In this document: piece by piece, positions 1 through 11,484 of the stretch
Layout of the letters: each line of letters begins with the position of its first letter
Numbering within the stretch: position 1 is the stretch's first letter
Assembly: GCF_029784135.1 (NCBI RefSeq)
Contig: NC_073746.1
Coordinates: forward strand, 257,400,994-257,464,993
DNA: 64,000 bases
Direction of reading: 5' to 3'
Source: Toxorhynchites rutilus septentrionalis
Taxonomy: Eukaryota > Arthropoda > Insecta > Diptera > Culicidae
Notes under the pieces: generated by a model
Databases searched by the model: none
Told to the model about the DNA's origin: nothing
What the model saw: the letters and a program-made list of their open reading frames with translations, nothing else
Program-made: the position numbers and the translations under genes

Positions 1-1104
1 GTTTGGTTAAGTCGTTCGTGAATTATAGTGTCGCAAATATGGAGCAAAATAAAGAGAAAATCCGACATATTTTACAGTACTACTATGACAAAGGCAAAAA
101 TGCATCTCAAGCTGCCAATAAAATTTGTGCAGTTTATGGACCCGATACAGTTTCCATTTCTACCGCACAACGATGGTTTCAACGTTCGTTCTGGTGTAGA
201 GGTCGTCGAAGATGCGCTACGCTCCGGAAGGCCTGTCGTCGAAAATTGCGACAAAATCGCTGAATTAGCCGAGAAAGACCGGCATAGTAGCAGCCGTAGC
301 ATCGGCCAAGAGCTGGGGATAAGTCATCAAACCGTTATTACCCATTTGAAGAAGCTTGGATTCACACGTTGACGCAAAAAAAACATCTTTGACCGTATCG
401 ACGCATGTGAATCGCTGCTGAATCGCCACAAAATCGACCCGTTTCTGAAGCGGATGGTGACTGGCGATGAAAAGTGGGTCACTTACAACAACGTGAAGCG
501 CAAACGGTCGTGGTCGAAGCCCGCTGAAGCGGCTCAGACGGTGGCCAAGCCCTCGTTAACGGCCAGGAAGGTTCTGCTGTGTGTTTGGTGGGATTGACAA
601 GGAATAATCTATTATGAGCTGCTTCCCTATGGCCACACGCTCAATTCGGACCTGTACTGCCAACAACTGGACCGCTTGAAGGTAGCACTCATGAAGAAGA
701 GGCCATCTTTGATAAACAGAGGCCGCATTGTCTTCCATCAGGACAACGCCAGGCCACACACTTCTTTGGTGACGCGCCAGAAGCTCCGGGAGCTCGGATG
801 GGAGGTTCTTTTGCATCCGCCGTATAGTCCGGACCTTGCACCAAGTGACTACCACCTGTTTTTGTTCATGGCGAACGAGCTAGGTAGTCAGAAGTTAGCC
901 ACAAAAGAGGCCTGTGAAAAAGGGCTATCCGAGTTTTTTGCCAATAAGGAAGCGAGCTTCTATAACAGGGGTATTATGAAGTTGGGATCTCGTTGGGAAC
1001 AAGTCATCGAACAAAACGGCGCATATTTGACTTAAAACAGATGATTGTAACTAATTTTATGAACAAATGAAAATTCAAAAAAACCGCAGGACTTTTTTGA
1101 CAGC

Positions 1105-1108
<4 letters not shown>
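1..1108 (+). mobile_element. Mariner (DD34D) element, 3' portion
   Basis: The 5' end lies outside the window. The 3' end reads as a mariner inverted-repeat end, finishing CAGCCTAA at 1108 and followed by TA, the mariner target site. The element carries a broken transposase. Beyond the end lies a long TA run, so the element sits at the edge of a microsatellite. Confidence 0.85.
39..1035 (+). pseudogene. Broken mariner transposase
   Basis: The protein would bind the element's inverted repeats and cut and paste it in the nucleus. An N-terminal helix-turn-helix (MEQNKEKIRHIL..., from 39) is followed by a second HTH (IGQELGISHQTV). The catalytic motifs are VTGDEKWV (about 455-480), FHQDNARPH (about 733-760) and YSPDLAPSDYHLF (about 823-861). 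I count 34 residues between the second and third Asp, the classical mariner DD34D spacing. The gene is dead: the reading frame shifts near 180, a short deletion with frame change and stop occurs at about 370, and a Trp codon has become TGA at about 595. The C-terminus ends naturally at the TAA at 1033-1035. Family assignment is firm; subfamily is not. Confidence 0.9.

Positions 1109-1200
<92 letters not shown>
1109..1200. repeat. (TA)n microsatellite
   Basis: An uninterrupted run of about 46 TA dinucleotides directly abuts the 3' end of the mariner. TA is the mariner target site, so the run is a natural landing place. Confidence 0.98.
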
Positions 1201-1203
<3 letters not shown>

Positions 1204-1468
1204 TATTATTAAATTATATGTACAAAAAAAAACGCTACAAAAACACTAAAGAACGAGCGTTTGCCTTTCTATTGATGATGCTGTTAAAAAACTATTTCTC
1301 CTGTTAGATTGATTATTCAGAACATTCTATACAAGTTCCTGATCTTTAAATGATACATTTCAGTATGGTTCAAAGAAATTTTGCTATTGTACGAAATCAT
1401 CTTCTGTGTGGAATAGTTAGTTGGCAGGATGGTGATTGCTAAGTTACAAGTAGTGTGAGTAACATATT
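1201..1468. other. AT-rich DNA, nothing recognised
   Basis: No open frame, RNA or repeat end could be recognised here. Confidence 0.5.
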
Positions 1469-2008
1469 TTAGGTTGGGGAAAAAGTAATCCATTTATTTT
1501 GGATGACATTCTAAACTATTTTTAATATGCTTCGGATTGTCCGGTTCGGATCAATCATAGAGTTCTTGGTCCTTATTGGCGAAAAACTCTGGCAATAGAT
1601 TTTTATAATCTTCTCTTGATCCCAATTTCTTATCACTCTGCAAATTTTCCAATGTGAGAAAAATGTCATAATCGTTTGGTGTCAGGTCCGAACTATATGG
1701 TGGATGCATTAAAAAATCCCAATCAAGCTCTCGGAATTGTGTGGCTTTGCGTTATCCTGATGGAACACAATGGAACATCACAATTTCTGCGGCCTGGCTT
1801 GCATTTTCGCATTTATAAAATAAAATATGTAAAATGTAAAATGTAACTCACAACTGAATGAAACAAACAAAAAACAACAAAAGAGTTTATTTTAGTGTGA
1901 AATGCTACTTTTACAACGAGCCTAAACTTGAAATTGTATGATTGATATTACCTGAGATATTGATCACTAAAGCCAGTCGACGAGAAAATAATGGATAACC
2001 CAACCTAA
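1469..2008 (-). mobile_element. Deleted mariner with both ends
   Basis: The ends are inverted copies of TTAGGTTGGG (left from about 1469, right ending at about 2008). The minus strand from about 1700 down to 1555 reads the end of a mariner transposase: PPYSSDLTPNDYDIF, then LPEFFANKDQELYD and a stop. Everything upstream of this catalytic tail is deleted or unrecognisable, so the copy is non-autonomous. It is a different lineage from the mariner at 1-1108. Confidence 0.75.
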
Positions 2009-2273
2009 AATAATAAAATATTAAAATAATCACAAACCTCAAATGGCATAGTTCCTTTTCTTCCTAAGTTTGAAAGGATTTGGGCCATTCCAATCGTAAT
2101 ATTTTTCAACAAATTAACCGATTAGAGAATGTTGAAGCTGACGACGGAGTGGCTTCTAGCCCTAATAATTCTGACTTCTATCTAGTCAAGACCGGCCAGA
2201 TATGAGGGAATTGGAGGTCACACGAAGCGATTCTTTGTGAAGGCATTGTTATGGTATGAGGAGGATTTTCATA
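2009..2273. other. Nothing recognised
   Basis: AT-rich sequence without recognisable gene or repeat ends. Confidence 0.4.
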
Positions 2274-2551
2274 CAGGGTCTTTCAGATTAAACGATCACG
2301 CAATAAATTTTAATAACCGTGAACCGATTTAAAAAAACTAAAATAAAGCTTATTTTAAGACATTTTCTTTTTTCGATAACACGTTTTGAACGGTGAACGG
2401 TGAATTCTTCATGCAAAACTTTAACATTACGACTTCGACGCTGTTGAAAATCCAAGTTATTTCCTCTTGAGGTTCCTGCAAATTTTGAGGCTTATTAACA
2501 TAGCAACGGTCTTTCACGTACCCCCAGAGGAAGTAATCGACGACGAGAAAC
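2274..2551 (-). mobile_element. IS630-Tc1-mariner 3' fragment
   Basis: The end CAGGGTCTTTCAGATTAAAC follows a TA. The minus strand near 2511-2550 reads LVVDYFLWGYVKD, the C-terminal transposase block seen in DD41D-type and related elements. The same block, UTR and end recur at 21950-22330 in the opposite orientation, so this is a two-copy family within the window. The rest of the transposase is missing. Confidence 0.65.
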
Positions 2552-3954
2552 TACAACAACTACAACAGCAACAGCAAATCCAAAGTATTCGTAATTTCCC
2601 CTCTATTTTTTTAATTCGCTTAGTCACAGTCATCATTCACGCCAATTAGTGCAAACCACCTCCCACCTCACATCGTCACAGTCCCGTGCAAATTTTTAGT
2701 CGAATTATAAAACCAAATAAAGCTATAAATATGCATTATGTAACTCCTGGCAGCCCTCGAACATCATCATCATCACCATATGGCGGACAATCGTGCGAAA
2801 AAAATTTACAGCACTAAAGGTGATAAATAAGTTCCATTTGTTTCCGCCGTTCTGACTGTTTCTTCTCCTCTTACACAGCTGCACACATTTGCACACATTC
2901 GCGTATTGCCAGCTTTCACCGACACAGTTTCCATCACAAAAAACCCCGCAACGAATTGGCGCGCAAAAAAATGGCATTGATAAAAAGATTTTGAAAAATA
3001 TAAATTGGAAGATATAACCATAAATTTTCAAGAGGAAATTTTTATCTTCCGTTTCGCCTTCTTTGTGTGGTTATCTCAGGAGAAATGAGGAATGAATTTT
3101 GAAGAGATAATTTACCCCGCACCACTTTGCCGTTTTTTCTGGATTTTTTCGGCCGAGTTTAAAATTTCGGGGTTTGAAGATATCAAGAACCGATAGATTT
3201 TGGCAGGGTTCGCAAAATTCTCTCCCTCTAATCCTGTGGACGTTGTGGAACACTTCAAATCTTTTATGCGGAAGAAGAGGAAGGTCCCTTGGGGGTGTTT
3301 CAATCGCCGTGTTTTCACACGAGGAGGAGAAATGAACAAACAGCGCTGGCAAATATTATTGCAATTTATGTGAATATTATGTTTATCTCGTGGATGCCTT
3401 TTTATCACATTCATGTTTCCACCGTCGTGTGTGTAGGAGAGTGGCCCTCGCCTCTCGCAATCGCTCTCGTGTGTACATACTAATTGATTAGCATAATAAA
3501 ACCATTTTGAATGAATTGTTATTTTCACGGTAAATATCTTCCTCTGCTGAACTGCACTCACGTTTCCATTCGTTAGCCCGAGGGTCCCTTGGATCACGGT
3601 TGGATATATTCGCTGCTCTACATATACGATAATGTCCATATCCGACTCTCGCGAGAGTAGCAAACAACAACAACTGTAGAAAAAACATCTTCTCAATTCC
3701 GGCGCGCCTTTCTATTAGTGTGTTATATTATAGCCGGATACCTCTGACGGATCCCTCAGGCGTCGTGCTTTTGACGTTCCCCAGCAATATTTGCAGCGGC
3801 GTGTGTGCGCACATATTGATCTGACAGATGCTGTTTAGTGTAGCCGGAAATGAAGTCATTTGTTTTCGCTTTCCGCACGAAAAGTATGCGAATAATATGG
3901 GAATTGGTTTTGTTTTCGTCGATGTTGTCGGGTCTACTCATGGAATCATGTTGT
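2552..3954. other. No gene recognised
   Basis: A short CAA/CAG-rich run (about 2551-2580) and CAT repeats (about 2763-2778) occur, otherwise low-information sequence. Open frames up to 194 codons on the minus strand show no domain or codon bias I can recognise. Confidence 0.45.
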
Positions 3955-4250
3955 ACCAGGCTGGCTGAAAAGTTCGCGGAGCGGAAATGAAAACGATCAA
4001 GTTTTTGGTTCAAAAATGACTTCATTCTTTTGTATGTTCCCTCTTATGTTCATTGCACTTTTGACAGCGCATCTCCAGTTTATGAATCACACCATCAAAG
4101 AGATTTTTCAAAATTTCAGAACAGCAACTTTTTTTTATTCGAAGAAAAACGCTTTTCACTTACAATTTTTTGAGTGTTGGAATCGAACGAAAATTGAAAA
4201 GAGCCAGATCTGGTGAATACGGTGGATGGTCCAAGCGTTCATACTTTAAG
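3955..4250 (-). mobile_element. Mariner remnant
   Basis: On the minus strand about 4200-4226 reads HPPYSPDLA, the mariner catalytic block, followed by degenerate C-terminal coding sequence. The segment ends near 3960 in GGCTGGCTGAAAAGTTCGCG, resembling the end of the mariner remnant at 41536-42073. Confidence 0.6.
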
Positions 4251-5646
4251 ACCCCTCACATACTGTAGACTTTTTATCCGCCGATAGTTGTTGTCATTAA
4301 CCTTGGTATGGCCCTTTTGTTTTTTTCTCCAAAAAGAAGATACATCACCAAATCTCTCAAAAGCTCCAAAACTGGGAGAAATAAGGAATATCTCTTTCTC
4401 AATCCCAATCCCAATTTCTTAGCTTTTTATGAATCTGATTGATTTAGGCTACTTGGAAATCACTGCATCATTAATGTATAACGTCCTAACATAGCATAAG
4501 TCAAATGTTAAGACACTATACATAACTAACCTAGACTTTAAGTTGTTTTTTTAATTATTTCGTGCATAATTTCTCATGTGTTCTCAAAATGATACTATAA
4601 ATCATATAAAGGATCACTTCTTACTATAATGAATTATCGTGTGATACATCATCAATTTTAAACTTAAGGGATACATAAATAAGAAATACTAATCTCGAGT
4701 TAACTGCGAGTTGTGTTGTGCTCTTGAGTATATATACTACCGTAAAATTTACGTTTTGAAATTTGAAACAATAGAATCCCGACCACGAAAAACTAACGCT
4801 TAAGGTCTCTAAAAAATCTTATATTTCGGAAAAAAAACCTGAAGTTGACAACACTTTTCGATATATGCGCCATTTTGACAACTGTCATTTGTTCTGCACT
4901 TAGTTTGATTTGCCATTTCATCATGGAGAAATTGACACCTAAACAACACCTGTTAATGATACAGTTTTTTAATCGAATATCATAGTCCAATTCAAACACT
5001 CATCTAGTTTTGGGTCCATTTTTAAGGCCAACATAATCGTCCAACAGAGAAATTAATTTCAGCAATCCTAGATCGTTTAGTCTACTATTGCAATAAGTAT
5101 GAAAAACAAGGTAGGTCTTAAGAACCTTCCTGGTATAGGTGCACCAATCGCAGTTTGTAGTGATTATGAATTGAGATACACTGAACCAAATAAATATAAG
5201 CAGTTTAACCATGTATGAGTTAAAAATACTCTTGGTAACCAGATTCATATTTTTGTCGAGTATATTTTCCATTTGAAAATACGGAAAAGAATCATATGAA
5301 ATATTTTTCAGTTTTGCTCATAAAATTATTTTAAAAAATGAGTCAAAATCAAAAAATCGTCTTTTTCGTTGCCACGTATCTACACAATGTAATACGTCTG
5401 CTCAAAATGCAAACAAACTTTTGTGTTCGAAAACATTTGAATAATTTTGGAATAAAAGTTTTCGAAAAATCACTGCTTGTACGCATAACTGACGTAATTC
5501 CATACAGCTTTCATACATCGCTCGAAAATCAACAATTACTTATATTATATGCTATAAGCTAAATCTACATTTGAATAACATTCTTTGTAGAATCCAAACA
5601 TGCCTTTCATGATAGTCTTATAGTCTTATCGCTTAGGAATTCCTAA
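4251..5646. other. No gene recognised
   Basis: About 1.4 kb of AT-rich sequence with scattered short open frames; none shows a motif. Confidence 0.4.
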
Positions 5647-6836
5647 TCTATATATATATATATAAATGGATTTCTGTCTGTCTGTCTGATTCTTATAGAC
5701 TTGAAAACTACTGAATCGATCAACATGAAAATTGGTATGTAGGGGTTTTTGGGGCCGGGGAAGGTTTTCGTGATAGTTTGAGACCCCTCCCCCCTCTCTC
5801 AAATCATGTCATACAAATTAAGCACAAATTTCTTAATTACTCGGGAATTAATCACGCAAATGAAACAAATTAGGCATATTGAGGTTTAAGGATGCAATCA
5901 ATGTTTCTATGGCGGTTAAACTCTCCACTCACCTCTCTAAGGGGGGGGGGGCTGCCATACAAATGAAACACAAATTTCTGCATTACTCGAGAATTAATCA
6001 AACAAATGAAACCAAATTTTACATGTGAAGGTTTTATGGTGCAATTAATGTCTTTATGATGGTTAGACTCTCCACCCCACTCTCTAAGGGAGGCTGCCAC
6101 ACAAATGAAACACACATTTCTGAATTACTCGAGAATATTTCAGCCAAATGAAACCAAATTTTGCATGTGAAGGTTTTAGGGTGCAATAAATGTTTTTATG
6201 ATGGTTAGACTCTCCACCCTCCTCTCTAAAAGGGGGCTGTTATACAAATGAAACACAAATTTCTGCATTACTCGAGAATTAATCAAGTAAACGAAACCAA
6301 ATTTGGCATTTGGAGGTTGTGGAGGCAATTGAAAATATTCGGAGAACTGTTAGTCCCTTTGATGTTTGCGCTAGCGAAATTGATCTTTGTCCGAAACTGG
6401 AAATGGATTTTAATGTGATGAAACGCACTTCTACATCTTCTTCTATCTATACCAAAAAAGGATCGCCGGATGTGTTGATAAGAGCAGAACTCGAGGAAGG
6501 AATTGTCCGATTTAGAGCTGTCTTTATTCTATCATATTTTCTGTATAGAACATTTATTCCATGCAACGGAGAAACATGTTATTTGCAAGTGGTTGAAAAA
6601 TTCTGAACGAAGATTGTGTCTGAAAATAATCTGATATTATAATGATGAGTTTTGTTAGAAATACTAGGAATTTTATAGTGAAAGGTAAATTCAACGGGGT
6701 TGAATAGAAGATCAATAAATGAACAGTTCTGCGATTGGACCCATGAACTTTCTCATAGTAAGAAAACGTGAATGTTTGAAGGTATTGATAACAAAAAACA
6801 AATTTTAGGCGGGACAAAGTTTGCCGGGTCAGCTAG
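5647..6836 (+). mobile_element. Helitron-like repeat, composite copy (family H)
   Basis: The copy begins TCTATATATATA after an A and ends GGGTCAGCTAG before a T, the A|TC...CTAG|T boundary expected of Helitrons. A weak GGC...GCC palindrome lies about 11 nt before the end. Inside are four units of about 145 bp (about 5800, 5950, 6092, 6235) containing ACAAATGAAACACAAATTTC. A second degenerate TCTATA-type start near 6450 suggests a compact copy fused at the 3' side, matching 56842-57203 in reverse. No Rep or helicase gene is visible, so the class is an inference from ends. Confidence 0.55.
6310..6606 (+). other. Open stretch inside family H, coding status unclear
   Basis: An open frame of 98 codons runs through here. 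Its second half (from about 6450) is family-H DNA shared with the copy at 56842-57203, so that part is not a host exon. The first part (about 6330-6450, reading SPFDVCASEIDLCPKLEMDF and so on) is not seen elsewhere in the window. It could be a captured or host exon, or chance. Confidence 0.25.
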
Positions 6837-7148
6837 TCGATGAATATAAGAAACCATTGAAACGCTGCTTCTATATTTACTATTCTCTGTTCACTGCACT
6901 GCGATGAACGCAGAGAATAAATTTCGTTTCTTTATGTTGTAATTATGTAAATTCCTGCATTTGAAGCTTCAAGATGATAATGAAACAATCGAATCTGCAG
7001 TAAAATTAAAATAATATTGGTTCTTAGCATTGTCACGCATCAAATTCGACATCGAATCATTCAACATACTTAACATTTACTCATAACATTGGTGTCAAAA
7101 AATTTCAGACGTCAAATAACCGGTCAATTAAATTTACTTTCTACGCAG

Positions 7149-7290
7149 TAAATTTGGAGAAAACTGTAAATTTCTCCGCGGGAGATATGTTTCATTGTAC
7201 GATCAACTGAAGCGTGAAAATAATCAGCTGACGTGTGAGTATGCCCAAGCATTGGATATTTCAAATCGACTCTCAATTACAGATGAGTTG
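7149..7290 (+). CDS. Candidate internal exon, coiled-coil type
   Basis: The segment is open from a plausible acceptor (TTTCTACGCAG, ending at 7148) to a near-perfect donor (TTG|GTGAGTAAG at 7291). It enters in phase 2 and leaves in phase 0. The residues read roughly KFGENCKFLRGRYVSLYDQL, then KRENNQLTCEYAQALDI and SNRLSITDEL: charged, heptad-like, and unlike the random frames around it. No family is recognised. No partner exon could be identified with certainty to the right, which weakens the call. It could be an exon of a gene with very long introns or a relic. Confidence 0.4.
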
Positions 7291-7399
7291 GTGAGTAAGA
7301 CCATCAAATCCCATTTTTTGTTCTGTGCCGAGCAATGGGCGCGCCGTCGTTTTACATGGCTACGTTTGCTGAACTGTAGAATAAGTTGTGTAGTTGTGT

Positions 7400-8521
7400 A
7401 GTTGTGAAACTCCCTAAATAGTGGATGTATGTAACATTTTAGAAGTGAAAAACTTTAAATTTAGTTGTGTTTAGGCTATTATTTTTAATTTTATTCAAAA
7501 ACACATAATAAACTTGAATGTTTCTATCAACCAAATTAAATCTTTCTAACCGCTCTTCAATTCGTTTTTTGACACCCAACTCCTATCTTTCTTAATTTCT
7601 CTGCAATATCATTTTAAATAATTCCTGTCGAATTTTCAACTAGAATCTACTAAAATCACAACTTTTACACCTCTGTACTCATAATAGCCAACTAATTTTC
7701 ACTTTAACGCTGAAATAATAAATTTTCGCTTGAAACAAGTCATATTTGAAATAAAAAAAAAACTGTATATTCATAATCGAGTCTAAAATTACATATAATT
7801 GAATCAAAAAATTAGAGGTACAGAGTGCGAAGTCGAAACTTTCAAGTGGTTTTTGACATGCTGTAACTTCGTGAAAAATCAACGCAATCACATGGGATGT
7901 ACATCATTTTAAAGCGCCAACTTTCAGGTATTAGAATATTTTACGTATATATTTCTAGCTTGATGTGGTTATGTGTTGTGGACCTTCCAACACAGAGATA
8001 TTTCAGTTTGAATTAAAAATTACCCCTTTCGCCTATGATGATGAATAATTCAAGAGGTAACGATCGCACCACAAATCGAATAAGAGTTTTTAAAACTCCA
8101 ATATCTGGATAAAGTTAATTTATTGCAATGACGAAAAAAAAAATTTAAAGTTTTCACAACGATTTGAAAAAAAAAGTGTCAAAAACAGGTTTTTTGGAGT
8201 GTTTTAGAACATTGTTTGTAATTTTGCAAATATTGCAGTAAATTCTAATGTTTGCAGGCAAATTTGAAAGCTAGTATATCCCTTACATTCCTGTGATTCA
8301 TATTGATACGTTCAACCGTTTTTTCGTAGTCGATTTTTCAAAATTTGGAGTAAATTAGAGGAGCACTTCATCGCTGTTTGCGTTGATTTTTCATGAAGTT
8401 ACAGCATGTCAAAAATCATTTGAAGTTTTCGACTTCGTACTCTGTTTCTCTATTTTTTTTTTGTCGAGTGTATAATCGAGTCAGTATATAATCGAGCCTG
8501 TATTTAATCGAGTCCGACCTG
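7400..8521 (-). mobile_element. Pogo-like repeat (family P), split copy
   Basis: The body at 7400-7800 matches other family-P copies (for example 12700-12850 and 46140-46300). The end at 8457-8521 carries repeated ATAATCGAGTC motifs and terminates in CCGACCTG. Between these a foldback element (7811-8456) has inserted. TA target sites and CAG...CTG ends place family P with pogo/Tigger elements; strand is nominal. Confidence 0.55.
7811..8456. mobile_element. Foldback element (family F)
   Basis: Two arms of about 75 bp face each other: about 7814-7892 and about 8375-8452. Both contain TTTTTGACATGCTGTAACTT in inverted orientation, with roughly nine of ten positions matching. The 480-bp interior has no coding potential. 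Degenerate relatives occur at 12326-12600 and 53250-53770. It interrupts a family-P repeat. Confidence 0.7.
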
Positions 8522-8561
8522 CATTTTGCATGAATAAAATAAAGATAAATTGTTTAAAGAA

Positions 8562-8640
8562 ATTTAGCTATAGGGGTCGATGGTATCACTTCATTCTGGA
8601 AAAGGGGTCTCTTGCTCAAAATAGTTAGAGAGTCCTTGCT
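8562..8640. mobile_element. hAT-type MITE fragment
   Basis: This matches the right part of the MITE at 25533-26000 (GGGGTCT...CAAAATAGTT...GAGTCC). Only the end is preserved. Confidence 0.4.
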
Positions 8641-9878
8641 CTACATCAACTCTCTCTTTTGGGCATAACTTAGCTGCAAACACATTCCCAGCTGTAATTG
8701 ACAATGTGGAAGATAGGTCAGAACCTCATCGATCGGATTCTATAGCAAACTCAAATTGTAACGTTTTTGCAGTTGAGTTATTAACTAAAGAAAAAGTTGA
8801 TGAAGAGAAATCGATCAAGTCACTTACACCCCTTTCCTTCTAAGCCCTTATGTGAAAACAATTTTTTTTCGCAATTATTAAGTGAATATAGTGAAAATTC
8901 AGTTAATAAATCGATATTTCTTAAGATAGTAAAATATTAACTTTGTTAGTTCAATATGATTTTGAAGACATTTTCTCGTGAATTGTGAAGACCTTTGGAA
9001 AACAAACCTGACATCTCTGGTGATATGATATTCGAACACCCATAAAAAACGAAAAGTTATCTGACGTAAAAAGGTAATTTTATGTTAAACTTCAAAGATC
9101 AATTTCATCAAATTGCGAAGTAATGTTTTTCGGGGCGAGAGATTATGACCAGCACAAAGTCCTCATATTCACTTGTTTAGTACCACGTCCGAAGAAATAT
9201 ATAACCAATAATTCAATAATTATTTATCTGTATTGACGCAATTTCCTGAGGGTAGCCCTTTAGTGGTGTTCGAATCAGTCGAAAAGTAGGTCAGCAGTAC
9301 GATGACACCGCACATGCCATAAATGAACAGCAGAATGATGTGCATCGTAAATGTTTTATTGCCGCCGGTTTTTATATTTTTTATTGAAAAATTTCATATC
9401 CCATTTAATTTCCTGTGCTGTTAATGCTAAGAAGCGGTACCCACCTCCAACTCATTCCCTGCGAACCATGGACATAAAGTTGGAGCTCATGCTGCTGATC
9501 CCCCCTGCACTGGTATATAACCTTATTCAGCAGCACGGGAGGATTGCACTTTAACGGCAAGCCAAACTCATCAACCGCCGTAGAGTGGGGCGAATCCCTA
9601 TTGCCAAAATGGTAGTGCGTTTTTATTATTTAACATATTTCATTTTCCTCCATTTCTATCTCTACATTACAGCGTTGTAATATCTCAGAAAAAGTACGCA
9701 TGAATATATTATTGATGATGCGTTGTTTGTTAATGAAAATATACGCCTTCTAAATACGAACTAATGTATTCTAATGGAGACTCCCTTTTCACCAGAACAT
9801 AAGGAGTTTGATAGGGAGAAAGTAAATTCCATTCGATAATAATGAATTCAATTAATTACAAAAAGAATATTTCCACAC
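8641..9878. other. No gene recognised
   Basis: AT-rich sequence. A short frame at about 9468-9555 lies near a GC-richer patch, but no motif or splice context supports it. Confidence 0.4.
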
Positions 9879-9950
9879 GGGCTCGTCCGGGAATTGAACC
9901 CGGGACCTCTCGCACCCGAAGCGAGAATCATACCCCTAGACCAACGAGCC
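9879..9950 (-). tRNA. tRNA-Pro (CGG)
   Basis: The minus strand folds as a standard 72-nt cloverleaf. The acceptor GGCTCGT pairs with ACGAGCC, discriminator C. The anticodon arm is CTCGC-TTCGGGT-GCGAG, giving anticodon CGG. The T arm is CCGGG-TTCAATT-CCCGG. An oligo-T stretch follows within about 20 nt on the minus strand, the usual RNA polymerase III stop. All stems are perfect, so it looks functional. Confidence 0.97.
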
Positions 9951-11484
9951 ACTTGCGCAACGAAATTCGACATTGTCTTCCAATTACTTGTATGACCTCA
10001 TTGAATCAAATTCCCTTTTTTTGTTGATGACGAATTGAATACTATGTCGTGTATTGATTTACACAAAACAAAAATCAAGGCGAAACTTGCTAGACGAGCG
10101 CTGCGGTATTATATTACAGACATGTTTTCTAGGCCCTATCGGAAGGGAACGATCGCTGCTGGGGAACTAACGAAGGAGAGAACAAGAAATATAAATGAAC
10201 GGGAAAAACGAAATCTCTTGAAAGCAACCAGCAATCTCGTTTCTACTCTCAAGGTGGTCTTTCCGAGAAGAATAATGCCGATGAGGAGTTTATCGCAAAT
10301 CTCATTAGAGGTCGCCAGCAGTGTCGGTTCAAGGTAGAGAGCGGGCCGCGCTCGCGCCTTGGCTGTGTGTTTGGGTATTTTTATTCGAGCCCCAAATCCA
10401 CTTCATTCGCTCACTCCTCCGTTTTTCGTTTATTCTCGAGACGCAATCACTGCGATTAGAATGAATCATTTGAGAAATTATCGCTGCCCTGCCAGTAGAA
10501 ACAGAAACGATTCGCGAAAACAGGAATCTTAATTTGCCTTCGATAGTTCTACTATTTTCATTCAATCACAATCAAGAAGGAGAAAAACATATTGTAGAAT
10601 TTGATTCCGATCGAAAAACCAAAAACGGTCTTCATAAATTATCAATTAAACATAAATCCATCTATGGTCACACGTAAAAATGTGCGCGCATTTCCGTTCA
10701 GCTGAACGTGGTTTCGTCTGATATGCTGCAGGATGATCAAGACTAAGAGCCCGGAATGATATATCGTAAACTATATGCTGCGAACTCCGAATAGAGCAGA
10801 CTCGAGCTCAGCGGACGGGCTCTCAATGGTTCTATAAATCACTGTCATGTCGCGGCGATGACCGGAAGACTGATGGGACGGCGGCTTTTTTGGAATTTTC
10901 ACTTTTTTCTCAACGAAAACTCAAAATGTCACTAACGCTGATTTAGCTTGAACTTTCGTTAGATAAGTTAGATAAGAGCATAGCACGAATTGTAACGTTT
11001 TTACAACACACAAAACTCCTACTATTTTCTACTTACGAAAGTGATCGCGGGTGTTTAAAAAAAAAAATTACCAAATCAGATGCTATTCTACATTTCATCC
11101 CAATAGAAATGGACGAAATAATGTTGATATCTTGTAGCGGCCATCATGGATTCATGACATTGACATTGGAATCCATTTGTTTTCAGTTAGGTATACAGTG
11201 GTATTTATATTTCGTCGTTTATATCACTGTTCGCCAAATTCATGCTCGATTCTATCACGGTTATCGTTTGGTTTTTATCACGCTTTCCACAAAACTTTAT
11301 AAATCCAGCATTAATACTCTTAGTTGCTATAAACAAATGTAAAGTTTCATTGTCAAATCCTATGAAATGTAATTTTCAAATACAATGACTCAAACTCGAA
11401 TTCGTACCCCACAATGCAGATCTCATTTCACTACTTTTGAAAGTCGAAAACAAGCGTTCGAAACGTTCTTTTTCAATATTCGTA
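9951..11484. other. No gene recognised
   Basis: A moderately GC-richer patch at about 10060-10520 holds open frames of 78-100 codons on both strands, without motifs. The remainder is AT-rich. Confidence 0.4.

Noticed and set aside
3112..3696. 194-codon minus-strand open frame
   Set aside because: No domain, no conserved-looking motif, and competing frames on both strands.
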